A DNA stretch of 64,000 bases, taken from CAVROP01 sp050012175. Its GTDB lineage: Bacteria > Acidobacteriota > Terriglobia > UBA7540. The notes beneath the pieces were generated by a model. The model did not search any database. It had not been told where the DNA came from and worked only from the letters and a program-made list of their open reading frames with translations. The position numbers and the translations under genes were made by a program. Below, in pieces: positions 25,682 to 34,896 of the stretch. The stretch covers positions 1 to 64,000 of the forward strand of contig JBEKHR010000004.1 in assembly GCA_050012175.1 (NCBI GenBank). Direction: 5' to 3'. Each line of letters begins with the position of its first letter. Within the stretch, counting starts at the first letter, position 1.

Positions 25682-26929
25682 TTATCGCCCGAACAAACCC
25701 TGGAAAAATTTACCCGTTTTCTTTCTCTCGGCCTGGGCGTCCGGCTTGGCGCCCAGAGCCTCCGCCCACGACAATAAAGTGCGTGCAACTACGGAGTTCG
25801 ATAACTGTGCGGAGGGATCACCAGCGTTGATGGTCTGCATCACCTGCTGGTAATGGTTCGGGACCTTCCAGAAAATCTTCTTCCGAATGGCCTTTTCAAT
25901 TTGGTCGTCAGTGATCACATTGTTCTTCGCGTTATGACGGTTGACGATCACGTCTACTTTGTCTTGACCGAACTCGCGACGGGTAAAGTAGTCCAACAAA
26001 CGCGCCACGTTCCGCAAGGCAGCCACCTCTGGAACGGTGATGATGTAAACATGGTCGGAGTGAGTGATCACGGCGAGGTTTTGAGTTGTCAGGCCTGGAG
26101 AGCAGTCGATCAACACAAACTCGTACTTGGTGCGGAGAAAGGCGACCGCCTGCCCGACTGACTCAGGTAATACGTCACGCGCCGGTTCAGTGAATTCCGG
26201 CGCCGGCAGCAGGTCCAGGCCACTCGAGTGGTGCAATACGAAACTCTGAAGTAACTCCGAGTCTAGCCGGTCCACGTTCTCGACGAGTTCGTAAAAGTGA
26301 TACTGATGTTCAGTCAGGCCGAGGAAAAGGGCAGCTTCACCACAGCCCGGATGAAGATCGATCAGGACTGTTTTGCGCGAACAGGACTTTGCCAAGAGTG
26401 CCGCGAGATGCGTGGCAATGGTGGTCACTCCCGCCCCACCCTTGGCCCCGAGGAAAGTCAGCACTTGGCCGCTGAATGGTGTGTGCTTTTCTCGTTTACG
26501 TACACCCACACGTGCTACCGCTTCCCACAGTTGCTCCCCGCCCACAGGTTTGACGACGTACTCGCTGCAGCCACAGCGCATGCCTTCGATAATCAGGTTG
26601 GGTTGGGAGTGCGACGAGATCGCGAATATGGCGGTGCCCGGCAATCGCTCGTGAATTCGTTCTGCCGTGGTGATCGCATTTGCGTGGTCCCGGTCGAAGT
26701 CGACCAGGCAGATGTCTGGCCCGGGTGGCTGCATCCACGTGAGGCTGGTGTCTTCTTCGGCAAGATAGCTGTCCACCTCAGCTTGCAGCCGAAGAAAAGG
26801 GGTTGCTCTTACAAACTGCCTCAACTCCGCTCCAGATTCGCCATCCAGACAGATTGCAACGAGCGAGAGCCATTCTCGGGAGGAAGGGCCCTCGGCGAAA
26901 GGAATTCCCGCGCTCTCTTTAGTGTCCAT
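25682..26929 (-). CDS. cpaE: CpaE/TadZ pilus-localisation ATPase
   Basis: 415 residues. Residues about 15-145 form a receiver-like domain (ICLVDFDRDHANAI, then CSEYVVKPVGGEQLWEAV) that is not clearly a normal phospho-acceptor. A ParA/MinD-type ATPase follows, with the deviant Walker A KGGAGVTT near residue 160, then VLIDLHPGCGEAALFLGL and FVLIDCSPGL. CpaE proteins place the Tad machine at a chosen site in the cell. The ATG lies two bases after the cpaC stop without its own clear ribosome binding site, so translational coupling is likely. The C-terminal tail is basic and phenylalanine-rich, as in relatives. Confidence 0.92.
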   Translation of the reverse strand: MDTKESAGIPFAEGPSSREWLSLVAICLDGESGAELRQFVRATPFLRLQAEVDSYLAEEDTSLTWMQPPGPDICLVDFDRDHANAITTAERIHERLPGTAIFAISSHSQPNLIIEGMRCGCSEYVVKPVGGEQLWEAVARVGVRKREKHTPFSGQVLTFLGAKGGAGVTTIATHLAALLAKSCSRKTVLIDLHPGCGEAALFLGLTEHQYHFYELVENVDRLDSELLQSFVLHHSSGLDLLPAPEFTEPARDVLPESVGQAVAFLRTKYEFVLIDCSPGLTTQNLAVITHSDHVYIITVPEVAALRNVARLLDYFTRREFGQDKVDVIVNRHNAKNNVITDDQIEKAIRKKIFWKVPNHYQQVMQTINAGDPSAQLSNSVVARTLLSWAEALGAKPDAQAERKKTGKFFQGLFGR

Positions 26930-26931
26930 GG

Positions 26932-28332
26932 TTACGGTTCTTGTTTGGGTGTAGTCTGTCGAGCAGGTTTCTCAAGCTCCTTGTGGCCTGGTAGATCCCG
27001 GTCGTATTTCGGACTTTGCAGATAGGGTATCGGAGGCTTCGGCGTCGCCGTCATCTGTTTCCCGGTGTTTGCGGGATCGACAATGTGGGGTATCACCAGA
27101 ACCACGAGCTCCGTTCGACTCAGGGTGCTCGATTTCGACCGAAATAGCTGCCCCAGAATAGGTAAGTCACCAATTCCCGGCATCTTACTCATCAGAGCTT
27201 GCACTCTATGGTCCAGAAGCCCGGCGATTCCAAACGACTGTCCATCCCTCAGCTCGATTTCTGTCTCCGCGCGGCGGGTTGAAATGGCCGGAATGGTAAA
27301 ACCCGATATGGTCAGAGCATTGGTATAATCGAGAGTGCTGACCTCCGGCGTAACTTGCAGGCGAATGATATTGTCGGGACTGATATGCCCCGTGAAATCC
27401 AGTTTGACACCGAACGGTCGCCATTGGATCGTGACGGCCCCGATGGTCGTTCCTCCCTGCAAGACCGGGAAGGGGAATTCACCACCGGCTAGGAAGCTCG
27501 CTTTCTTGCCGTCGAGGGCAAGGAGGTTTGGTTCAGCAAGGATTTGCAGCACGGTCTTTGTTTGGAGGTCCTCGAGCATCATGCCCAGGTTAAGGTCGGG
27601 GCGAAACAGGAAGATGTTTAGCAGATTGGTCATTCCGAAGGTCGTCGGCGTATACGGAGCGGTGGTACTGAAAGGTCCTCCTGATGAACCTGAAATGGCG
27701 CCAAATTGCTGCGTGGAGGTCGTGCCGATGTTGGTTGTCCCAGTACTGAGTAGGTTGAAGCCGAATTGGTCTAGCTTGGTTCGGTCGACCTCGGCGATCT
27801 TGACTTCCAGAAGGATCTGCCGCAGAGGGTGTTGAACTGTTGTCAGCGAGTCGACGACGTCCTTGGAGTAGAGGCCCGCCATCTTTGTCAGGTCGTCCAC
27901 AACCGGCTGACCTGCCACCCTTCCGCTCAGGATGATCCTGCCTTCGTCGGCCTGCGCCTGGATTGATTGATCGGGATACGCTCTCTGTATAGCGGCCCGC
28001 AGACCCGTCAAATCCAGATCCGCATACACATCCAGCATTCGGGAGCTGCCTGAATCGTCCCACAGGATCAGGCTGCTCTTTCCGGCAGCCTTTGCCTCCA
28101 CCACTAGTTGCATAGGGCTCGTGACCAGAGCCTCGATCACGGCTGGATTGCTTGTCAGCACACGTTTCAAGCGTGATGGGAGGTTTATAACGACGGACTT
28201 GCCGACCAGGATGTGAAGAGGCTGACCCTCCGGGGAAACAGAGGTCCCTTGCGCGAAGCACTTCCCGCCCGCCAAGAGCAAACCAAGGATCCAAACAAGT
28301 ACCAGTGTCCGAGTTGCAGATAAGTTTTTCAT
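26932..28332 (-). CDS. cpaC: CpaC/RcpA outer-membrane secretin of the Tad pilus
   Basis: 466 residues. Signal peptide (MKNLSATRTLVLVWILGLLL, cleavage near CFAQG). The pilus/BON-like N-domain (about 35-160; LHILVGKSVVINLP, then RIILSGRVAGQPVVDDL) is followed by the secretin core (about 185-415) with VEVSTLDYTN-like and ELRDGQSFGIAGLLD motifs and the LPILGQLFRSKSSTLSRTELVVLVIPHIV end piece. It forms the outer-membrane ring through which Flp pili emerge. The start overlaps the cpaB stop by four bases (ATGA). The Pro/Lys-rich tail is short. All expected regions are present. Confidence 0.94.
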   Translation of the reverse strand: MKNLSATRTLVLVWILGLLLAGGKCFAQGTSVSPEGQPLHILVGKSVVINLPSRLKRVLTSNPAVIEALVTSPMQLVVEAKAAGKSSLILWDDSGSSRMLDVYADLDLTGLRAAIQRAYPDQSIQAQADEGRIILSGRVAGQPVVDDLTKMAGLYSKDVVDSLTTVQHPLRQILLEVKIAEVDRTKLDQFGFNLLSTGTTNIGTTSTQQFGAISGSSGGPFSTTAPYTPTTFGMTNLLNIFLFRPDLNLGMMLEDLQTKTVLQILAEPNLLALDGKKASFLAGGEFPFPVLQGGTTIGAVTIQWRPFGVKLDFTGHISPDNIIRLQVTPEVSTLDYTNALTISGFTIPAISTRRAETEIELRDGQSFGIAGLLDHRVQALMSKMPGIGDLPILGQLFRSKSSTLSRTELVVLVIPHIVDPANTGKQMTATPKPPIPYLQSPKYDRDLPGHKELEKPARQTTPKQEP

Positions 28333-29177
28333 TGGCGCTTGCCACCGCCCTCTTCAGGAGTCCCGGGTGAAAACTTCTGTTCACTGCGCGTCAGCCCCTG
28401 GATGACCTCCACCACATACATCGAGGGTGGCGGAGTTTGAGGCGCCGGCGTGACTGCTCTCGTATGACGAGCCGGCGCGGGCGGGGGCACGGCAGGTTTA
28501 GCCGTGCCAATCAATTCGTCCAGCCTGGTGGGTTTGACGATTTCCTTCCCTTGGTCGGCCCCGTTGCGTAATACGAACTGAATCGTGCTTTGCGTGCTGG
28601 CCATGAGAAGTTTCTGCGCGTCTTCGGGGCTGAGGAGTAGAGTCACCACATTGACAGTCTGGGGTTTGCCCGTTGGATCCGGCTCGATTTGCGTGCCTGC
28701 CGTCAAGACTTCGACGTTCTGCAACAAAGTCTCGGTTATGGGATTGGGGTTGCCCGGAATGTTGAAAGTCCCTAGAACATCAACGTTAGAGCCTGGATAA
28801 AGGAAACCTGCCACACCCACAACCTCATTAGAACGAACTGAGGTAGCCCGCATTCCGGCAGGTATCTTGACCGAGAGCCCAATCCCTGAACCGGGTATGG
28901 CCAAGTCTCTGGCCATGACGGGCTCTCCCTTGCCCAGCATGTAGATCAGCGGCCGACCCGCCACGTCTTCAACTTTCGTAAAGGAACCCGGCAAACGGAC
29001 GCTCGCCGGCCACTGGATGAGATTCACATCCGTTGCTGCCAATGCCACGCCCGCGGGCAGGTCCTTGGCTGCGGCAACGATTTGGATCATCTGGGGACGA
29101 GCTGCGTTTTTGCTCAACTGGCGATATACAACAAACGTGATGCCGCCGGCGAGAAGGAGCGCAATTAACAATGCCAA
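28329..29177 (-). CDS. cpaB: CpaB/RcpC Flp pilus assembly protein
   Basis: 282 residues. A single N-terminal membrane helix (ALLIALLLAGGITFVVYRQL) is followed by an SAF domain (about 35-95; AAKDLPAGVALAATDVNLIQWP, then PVMARDLAIPGSG) and the RcpC-type region with VGVAGFLYPGSNVDVLGTF and TLLLSPEDAQKLLMA. CpaB is thought to link the secretin to the periplasm or peptidoglycan. No ATG exists in the open frame; TTG at 29177 is the best start since upstream codons run into the tadV stop region. It ends with a four-base overlap into cpaC. The C-terminus is Pro/Ala-rich and probably disordered. Confidence 0.92.
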   Translation of the reverse strand: MALLIALLLAGGITFVVYRQLSKNAARPQMIQIVAAAKDLPAGVALAATDVNLIQWPASVRLPGSFTKVEDVAGRPLIYMLGKGEPVMARDLAIPGSGIGLSVKIPAGMRATSVRSNEVVGVAGFLYPGSNVDVLGTFNIPGNPNPITETLLQNVEVLTAGTQIEPDPTGKPQTVNVVTLLLSPEDAQKLLMASTQSTIQFVLRNGADQGKEIVKPTRLDELIGTAKPAVPPPAPARHTRAVTPAPQTPPPSMYVVEVIQGLTRSEQKFSPGTPEEGGGKRQ

Positions 29178-29187
29178 CCCAAGCCGC

Positions 29188-29733
29188 TTAGTGTCCGTAG
29201 ATCACCCCCGAGATATGGCTTGCTGAAATAAGCAGATAAAGTGTGCCCATGGCAATAGCTAATCCATAAGGCAGTCGCATGGCTTCGGAACCCTGAAGGT
29301 TGAGTTCGGGATGGGGCCGGACACCGGACCGAAGATGAAAGCGCAGAAGCACACCAAGATTCCGAAAAGTGCTGCCGACCCGTTTGTAAAACACCATGTA
29401 AACCACGGCGAGGACGCCGCCCGCCAGAGCGGTGGCGATCAGCACGCTCAAGGTCCGATGAGGGCCCACCCAGGCGCCCACAGCGGCCATCAGCTTCACG
29501 TCCCCCGCTCCCATACCATGGACCAGGAAAAATACAAAGAAGATTCCGCCTCCAAGCAAAATGCCGCCCACTCCCTGTTCCAAACTTCGCCACCCTCCCA
29601 AGGCGGCCCGAAGTGTGAGGGCAAGCGCGAGACCTCCGTAAGTCAGCCAGTTCGGGATGCGGTTTGAACGTACGTCACTCACCGCGCCGGCTGTAGCACA
29701 AATCGCGGCTCCAAGCATCAGTAAGATCTCCAC
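29188..29733 (-). CDS. tadV: TadV/CpaA-type A24 prepilin peptidase
   Basis: 181 residues using the GTG at 29733; an ATG five codons later (29718, with GGAG upstream) is equally possible, while longer frames to 29886 add non-family sequence. It is an aspartic membrane peptidase. The first catalytic Asp is in VSDVRSNRIPNWLT and the second in MGAGDVKLMAAVG (GxGD). About six helices are present. It cleaves the leader of the Flp pilin (30012-30197) and of the TadE/TadG-type pseudopilins. It lacks the large methylase domain of PilD, as is normal for the Tad branch. It lies 10 bases before cpaB. About 280 bp without a gene separate it from flp. Confidence 0.9.
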   Translation of the reverse strand: MEILLMLGAAICATAGAVSDVRSNRIPNWLTYGGLALALTLRAALGGWRSLEQGVGGILLGGGIFFVFFLVHGMGAGDVKLMAAVGAWVGPHRTLSVLIATALAGGVLAVVYMVFYKRVGSTFRNLGVLLRFHLRSGVRPHPELNLQGSEAMRLPYGLAIAMGTLYLLISASHISGVIYGH

Positions 29734-30011
29734 TTGGCCTTTGTACAGCTTAGTGGGCGCAATACACACCAAAGCGGGAACGGGAAACACACACTCGCGC
29801 CGCTCTTGCTTCCGGGCCCAGAACCATTGGCCCTTCTGCCCTCTTGACAAACAAAACCGGGCCCACCTGGCCTCTCGGGGAGGCACCCTCGCCGCGAACT
29901 GCCAGACGGCCCGACCAACGAGTAAGTATCATACCTGCCGCTCCCGGTGGGCGAACCGACTGACCCTGGGAACCTGCAGGTGCAATTGAGCCGTCCAGAC
30001 CACAGGAGCCA

Positions 30012-30197
30012 CTAAACGTACGAGCTCAGGAGCGACCCAATCTTGGTGAAAGCACTGTTGATGGCGGTTGCCAAGGTAGTCATTCCCGCGGTGGCAGCGA
30101 GAGCAACCAAGGCGATAATCAACACATACTCCACCATGCCTTGGCCTTCCTCTTCCCGGTGCAACCGGGCGAGGATACTCACAACTGAATTAGCCAT
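30012..30197 (-). CDS. flp: Flp-type major pilin
   Basis: 61 residues from the ATG at 30197, chosen because a textbook AAGGAG lies seven bases upstream; the open frame continues to 30302 without homology. The leader is MANSVVSILARLHREEEG. Cleavage after G18 would leave Gln at +1, Glu at +5 and Tyr at +6 (QGMVEY), the Flp signature, followed by a hydrophobic helix (VLIIALVALAATAGM). Mature pilin would be 43 residues, a typical Flp size. It is the building block of the Tad pilus and is exported through the CpaC ring. It is the first gene of the operon, behind a sigma-54-like promoter at 30286-30301. Confidence 0.93.
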   Translation of the reverse strand: MANSVVSILARLHREEEGQGMVEYVLIIALVALAATAGMTTLATAINSAFTKIGSLLSSYV

Positions 30198-30285
30198 AGC
30201 CAAACTCCTTCTTGTGTAATGTTGAACTGAGCCGCACCAGCCACGAGACGCCCAGTGGCCGGGAAACTCAAACCGTCCAGAATGG

Positions 30286-30301
30286 TGCAAGTCGGGGGCC
30301 A
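30286..30301 (-). promoter_or_regulatory. Sigma-54-type (-24/-12) promoter upstream of flp
   Basis: On the minus strand TGGCCCCCGACTTGCA matches the consensus TGGCACG-N4-TTGCA with the invariant GG and GC at exactly the right 10-base spacing (two changes, A to C and G to C, inside the -24 box). It lies 89 bases before the flp ATG. A sigma-54 activator gene is in this window at 44151-45611. Confidence 0.6.
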
Positions 30302-30669
30302 CAATAATTACACTTTTGATGCGGGGTCAAAACCCACAGGGACCCTCCAAATATCAATAACTTAGGGGCTTTATCGACAAAAAGGCTGCGATTCACAAGG
30401 CGAAGAGACCGCGAGAGCTGGCGGATCCAACTCGGTGCTCAATGGCCGGAGACACGACTAAGGGTCGAGGTGTATACATTTGGTAAAACTATTACCTTCA
30501 AGATGGCGGCAGAGTGTCGCATAACGTGACGCGAGGGGAGTTTCGCAACTGCTTCGATTGCCTCTCGACATTCGGTGGTTTTGTCCCCAAAAGGCAACGG
30601 GGCAATAAACACGCTATCCTTGAGCGATCCCCGGCTCCAGCGGCGCTCTTTTCAACAGGCCCAGCAGGA
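30302..30669. other. Region upstream of flp, possible enhancer
   Basis: No gene is seen. On the plus strand the dyad GGTAA-AACTA-TTACC at 30482-30496 sits about 190 bp upstream of the sigma-54-like promoter, a usual distance for an activator site; this is inference only. The 3' end of the GT-C gene at 30670 follows. Confidence 0.35.
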
Positions 30670-32457
30670 TCACTTTAGAGCCGGAGGTTGCCCGCCAGAT
30701 GGAAGGCGCTGGTCGCGGTGGGGCGTGTCAGGGCAGGCAAGGTCTTTGCGAACCATGAACACAAACCGCCAGTCCCATTCGAACGCGGAGACCAGAACCC
30801 TACATGGGCGATAGTTCGCAAGTATGTAGTCGGCCACAGGGTCACTGGCCAGGGACGCCAGAGAGGTCTTCGGCCAGGAAGCGGCAATCGAGTCATTAAA
30901 TGAAGGCTGAAATACGATCACCGAAGTTCGATCGGCGGAGACTTGATGAATGACCTCCTGCTCCTGCTGGTGCGTGTGCATTCCAGGCTGCAAGTAATCG
31001 AAGGAAGTCGGATTGAAGGTCGCCGTCAAGTAGTAATAGAGCGGGAGATAAGGGTAGACCAGAATCCTGGACCCCGCGGGAACCTGCGTTTGAACGTACG
31101 CCAGGATGTCGTCTGATGACTTGGCCAGCACTACTCCGCGTCTCGTTTCGATGACCGTTTTCGCGCTCCTGATTCTCACCAGAAAAGCCATGCCGAGGGT
31201 GGTAAACGTGATGAGGATGCCCAAGGAAACGAGAGGCCTGATAGACCTCATCAATTGACCGCGAACGTCGGTGCCGTCCATCACCCAGGCAAGAACGAGG
31301 TAGAGGAGGGGGGTCAGATGCACGAAGTGAATGATGTCGGCGCGCGAAATCAGCACCGAGAACAACAATCCTACAATGCTCGAACATACAAGAATGTAGT
31401 AGGCAGCGCGGTCCACAGCCAGCCTCTCCCTTTTCACTTCCAGCAGCCAGTAGATCAGCAGCATGATCGCGATGATCGGCAACACCGGAAGGAGAAAGCA
31501 AGGGCTCACCGTGAACAATGCAATCCCCCGCACCAGCCAGGAGCCCGAGCCGTAAAGCCTCATTCGGGCCTCATCTGACCAATCCTGATAGCCGTAAGGC
31601 ACGCTGTTCACTATCGAATAGTTGTGCAGCGGCCAGAACCAATCCGCCAGCATAGCCGGCAGCGCGTGGTGAGCGGCGAAGTATGCAATGGTCAGGGCGA
31701 AAGGCCACGCGAGGCCAATCCCCAGCGTCACCCAGTCCCGTCGACTCAGCCGCAGGGTGCTGCGGGCGAACAGCACAAGGAGGAGGAGACCCAGGCCAAG
31801 CCCCAGGACCAATCCCGCTCCCTTCGATTGCTCGAAAAGTACTGTTAGTGACGCGAAACTCCCCGTAGCGAGAGCCCATCCCCAGCGCGGAGCCTGAAGA
31901 AGCCATACGGCGCAATACACGGTTGCACAGGCCCAGAGTGTGCTGTCCCAGTTGTGCAGAATCATAAACCGCCAGGGAAGGCAGGTCCAGGTGACCAGGT
32001 AGGCGGCCGCTAACGCCACCCATCGGGAGCAAACTCGCCGCGCCAGGAGATAGGTGAACACAGAAAAGAAAGCTCCATAAGCCGCGAGCGCCGTGCGCGC
32101 CACCAACATCGAACTGCCGAAAACTTTGAAGAGCAGCGCCAGAAGGTAGTAAGAACCCGGGGTAAAGAAGGAGAAGAAATCCCGGTAGAGGACCTGTCCG
32201 TGGACGATTCGTTGGGCGCCCTGCAGAATGATCCCTTCGTCCGGATCGATCGAGGTGTATCTTCGGAAAAGGCACAGGTAAAGCAACGAGATCGTGAAGA
32301 CACCGAGCGCAATCCACCTCTCTAGGGGCAGCTTCTCGGGGAGCAGAAGTGATTTGCCTCCCAGGTCTGCGGCTTCCGGTCCCGGCGGCCCGGCTCGTTT
32401 ACCATCATCCGAACGGGCAGGGCCGGTCGCTCGTTCCTTTGATTTGACAAGATCCAT
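30670..32457 (-). CDS. GT-C fold membrane glycosyltransferase
   Basis: 595 residues with about a dozen membrane helices. The first periplasmic loop carries the acidic motif DPDEG followed by LQGAQRI, then YRDFFSFFTPGSYYL, the pattern of ArnT/PMT-like GT-C enzymes that take sugars from a polyprenyl-phosphate carrier. The C-terminal periplasmic part has ILVYPYLPLYYYLT. The acceptor cannot be deduced (envelope glycan, lipid or protein). It is clearly paralogous to the next gene upstream (32576-34285): both share LQGAQRI, YRDFFSFFTPGSYY, LLFKVFG and LLARRVCSR. The ATG at 32457 has a moderate GAAGG upstream. It is the most distal gene of the cluster; the flp promoter region begins right after it. 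Confidence 0.82.
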   Translation of the reverse strand: MDLVKSKERATGPARSDDGKRAGPPGPEAADLGGKSLLLPEKLPLERWIALGVFTISLLYLCLFRRYTSIDPDEGIILQGAQRIVHGQVLYRDFFSFFTPGSYYLLALLFKVFGSSMLVARTALAAYGAFFSVFTYLLARRVCSRWVALAAAYLVTWTCLPWRFMILHNWDSTLWACATVYCAVWLLQAPRWGWALATGSFASLTVLFEQSKGAGLVLGLGLGLLLLVLFARSTLRLSRRDWVTLGIGLAWPFALTIAYFAAHHALPAMLADWFWPLHNYSIVNSVPYGYQDWSDEARMRLYGSGSWLVRGIALFTVSPCFLLPVLPIIAIMLLIYWLLEVKRERLAVDRAAYYILVCSSIVGLLFSVLISRADIIHFVHLTPLLYLVLAWVMDGTDVRGQLMRSIRPLVSLGILITFTTLGMAFLVRIRSAKTVIETRRGVVLAKSSDDILAYVQTQVPAGSRILVYPYLPLYYYLTATFNPTSFDYLQPGMHTHQQEQEVIHQVSADRTSVIVFQPSFNDSIAASWPKTSLASLASDPVADYILANYRPCRVLVSAFEWDWRFVFMVRKDLACPDTPHRDQRLPSGGQPPALK

Positions 32458-32575
32458 CAGCGCGACCCTTCAATATCTTCTCGGATGGGCGCCCAAACCT
32501 CAAGGGGCCTTTCCGTCTGCGCGATGGGCAACCATCCTCGAAACTCCGGAATGACATTCTCATTCATCTGCATTG

Positions 32576-34285
32576 TCAAAGCGGGCCTGTGCAGCTCAAG
32601 TCCTTCCGCACCAAAAATACGATTTGCCAGGATTGCAGGGAGGTGAATGCGGTGCAGGCCCGGTAGTGGGCAAGCATATAATCCGCGAGCGCGTCTTTTT
32701 CCGCTAGGGCCTTTATCGGCGTGGCCGGCCAGCTCAGCACGACCACATCCGAAAAGGACGGCTGGAACAAGATCAGCGGGGTACGGTCCGCAGCAACTTC
32801 ACGAATTGCCTCGGCAAACTGTTCCGGCGTGTGCATTCCCAACTGCAAGTATTCATAATGAGTGGGGCTGAAGGTTGAAGTCAGGTAGTAGTACAGGGGT
32901 TGATACGGATACACGAAGATCTTCTCGCCAGGCCGTACGCGGGCTTGCAGCTCCTGAAGGACGGGGTCCGACCTTTCAGCTCTAAGTGCGCCATGCCTGG
33001 TTTCGAGCACGGTGTGAGCGTTGAGAGGGCGCCAGAGAAGCGCCAGCCCGAGGCCTGTGAAAGACAGGAAAATATAATACTTCAGTAGGCGCTGGATATT
33101 CTGCGCAAACTGCGATCTGAAACACGATCCATCAAGACCCCACGCCAGAATCAGAAAAAACAGGGGCGCTTGAAACAGTATGTGGATCAATTCCGGCCTG
33201 CTCGCCAGGGTGGAGAGCAATAACCCCACCAGCGTTGTGGAGACCAGGACGTAATAGCTTGCGACATTGGGTTGCTCCCCCCGCCGGAGACGGAGAAGCC
33301 AAAAGCCCAGAGCGCCGACCGCCAGGATAGGGAGTGCGGGAACGATAAAGCACGGGCTCAAGAGCACAATAATGGCGAGGCGATAGCCCCACGGCCGTGC
33401 CAAGACCTTATCAAGTTCTGAGTACCGCATTCCCATGAACCCATACGGAACCTTGTTCACGGCTGCGTAGTGCTGCAAAGGCCATAGGCAGTCCACCAGC
33501 ATCTGCGGTAGGCAGTGCCGTGCGGCAAAGTAGGCCACCGTTATCAGGGCGGGCAGCGCGAAGCCTGCCAGGAAAGCCCACAAGTGTGTTAGTCCAAGGC
33601 TTCTCTTGTCACGCCCACTCAACCAGATGATAGCTCCGAATCCCATGACGAGGCCCAGGACCAAGCCGGCGCCCTTGGACTGTTCGAAAAGGCAGGTCAG
33701 CGAGGCAAAGACGCCTGCTGCCGCTGCAAATCCCCAATGGGGTGTTTCCAGAAACCGAACCGCGAAATAGAGCGCCAGAAGAGCCCAAAGCGTACTGTCC
33801 CAGTTGTGCAGAGCGAGAAAGCTGTACGGTAGGCAGGTCAAAGTAAGTAGGTAGACGGTCAAGAGCGCCGTGCCGCGCGAGCAGACTCGCCGGGCCAGCA
33901 GGTAGGTGAGAACAGAAAACAAGCCGCCGTACACGATCAGCGCCGTTCGCGCCACCAGGATCGAGTCGCCAAAAACCTTAAACAGCAGAGCCATCCAATA
34001 ATAGGAGCCAGGTGTGAAGAAGGAAAAGAAGTCCCGATAGGGGACCTCTCCATTCAGGATGCGCTGCGCCCCTTGTAAGATAATTCCTTCGTCCCCATTC
34101 AGATCGGTGTAATCGTAGAAAAGCCGCAGGTAGAGGCACGTCGCGACAAACAAAAGGAGCACAATCCCCACCTCGAGGCGGGATGACTCGGAGACATAGA
34201 CCGGCGAGTGTTGCGTTTGCCGACCAGCCCCTGGGGCAGGGGCACTTGGCGACGTCTTCTGCGCCGTGTCACTGAGGAGGATCAT
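32576..34285 (-). CDS. GT-C fold membrane glycosyltransferase, paralogue of 30670-32457
   Basis: 569 residues from the ATG at 34285; the frame is open to 34462, but the extra 59 residues have no counterpart in the paralogue. Many membrane helices. The acidic loop motif NGDEG takes the place of the neighbour's DPDEG, followed by LQGAQRILNGEVPYRDFFSF. Membership of the GT39/GT83-like GT-C group is inferred from this loop and the helix pattern. Tandem arrangement with strong identity over the first 200 residues points to gene duplication within the cluster, with the C-terminal substrate-facing parts more diverged. Donor and acceptor are unknown. Confidence 0.82.
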   Translation of the reverse strand: MILLSDTAQKTSPSAPAPGAGRQTQHSPVYVSESSRLEVGIVLLLFVATCLYLRLFYDYTDLNGDEGIILQGAQRILNGEVPYRDFFSFFTPGSYYWMALLFKVFGDSILVARTALIVYGGLFSVLTYLLARRVCSRGTALLTVYLLTLTCLPYSFLALHNWDSTLWALLALYFAVRFLETPHWGFAAAAGVFASLTCLFEQSKGAGLVLGLVMGFGAIIWLSGRDKRSLGLTHLWAFLAGFALPALITVAYFAARHCLPQMLVDCLWPLQHYAAVNKVPYGFMGMRYSELDKVLARPWGYRLAIIVLLSPCFIVPALPILAVGALGFWLLRLRRGEQPNVASYYVLVSTTLVGLLLSTLASRPELIHILFQAPLFFLILAWGLDGSCFRSQFAQNIQRLLKYYIFLSFTGLGLALLWRPLNAHTVLETRHGALRAERSDPVLQELQARVRPGEKIFVYPYQPLYYYLTSTFSPTHYEYLQLGMHTPEQFAEAIREVAADRTPLILFQPSFSDVVVLSWPATPIKALAEKDALADYMLAHYRACTAFTSLQSWQIVFLVRKDLSCTGPL

Positions 34286-34547
34286 GCCGATCAAAACTCG
34301 CCTGGATTCTATCAGAGCTTCCTTTGGTGAGTATAGGTCGCACGCTTCGGGCCGCGCCCGGGCTGAAGAATCTACGCGCAGGCCTGGGTGAGCGAAAAAC
34401 CTGTCCCTTCGACGAGTTGCCAAAGCCGGTCCAAAGAACGACCGTGAATTGAAGGGCTGCAAGAGAGAGCCCAGCGACGGTAGTGGGGTCTTTTAACTTG
34501 AAAGACCCCAGTACGGGCCGCCACTATCATGAACATCCCCGCTTCGT

Positions 34548-34896
34548 TTACATGGAGGCATAAGTTGGCCGGAAAACCTCGTGGAAAGTCTCAGAATGAA
34601 TCCACATCGGATGCGGCGGATTGGCCAGCCGTCCCCTCAAAAACGTATCAGCCGCCAGCAAATAGCTGAAGTCATCCTGGAAATGGGAGCCGGAAGCGGC
34701 AAAACTGGCAACAGCGCAGTCCGCAAGGCGAGGGCAAGAAGGCCACAGATGAGAATGCTGGTTTTGCGTCTGCGGCCAAGTGCTCCCAGGGTTCGCTCCG
34801 CTCTGGCAAACCACCTCGAGCCGAGTTGGGGTGGGTAAGAGCAACCAACAGCGCGAGAGAAGTGAGCAGACTCTCAGTCCCCATGATGGACGCCAT
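34548..34896 (-). pseudogene. Decayed 5' fragment of a GT-C glycosyltransferase gene
   Basis: It starts immediately after the stop of the intact gene at 34897-36618 (TAG then ATG). The first 75 codons match that gene's N-terminus (TESLLTSLALLVALTHP against LESLITSLALLFAFTYP). The reading then shifts to another frame (ending at 34548) that matches the next part (RGRLANPPHPMWIH, then ETFHEVFRPTYASM). Homology stops at ATG-TAA where the intact gene continues. So this is a truncated, frameshifted partial duplicate of about 115 codons and not a functional gene. Confidence 0.8.

Noticed and set aside
29734..29886. Upstream extension of the prepilin peptidase frame
   Set aside because: The added residues are Arg/Trp-rich and lack similarity to the family, whose first helix starts near the GTG at 29733.
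29860..29905. Attenuator between flp and tadV
   Set aside because: A short stem (GCCTC..GAGGC) can be drawn, but the following T-rich stretch is not adjacent enough to call a terminator.
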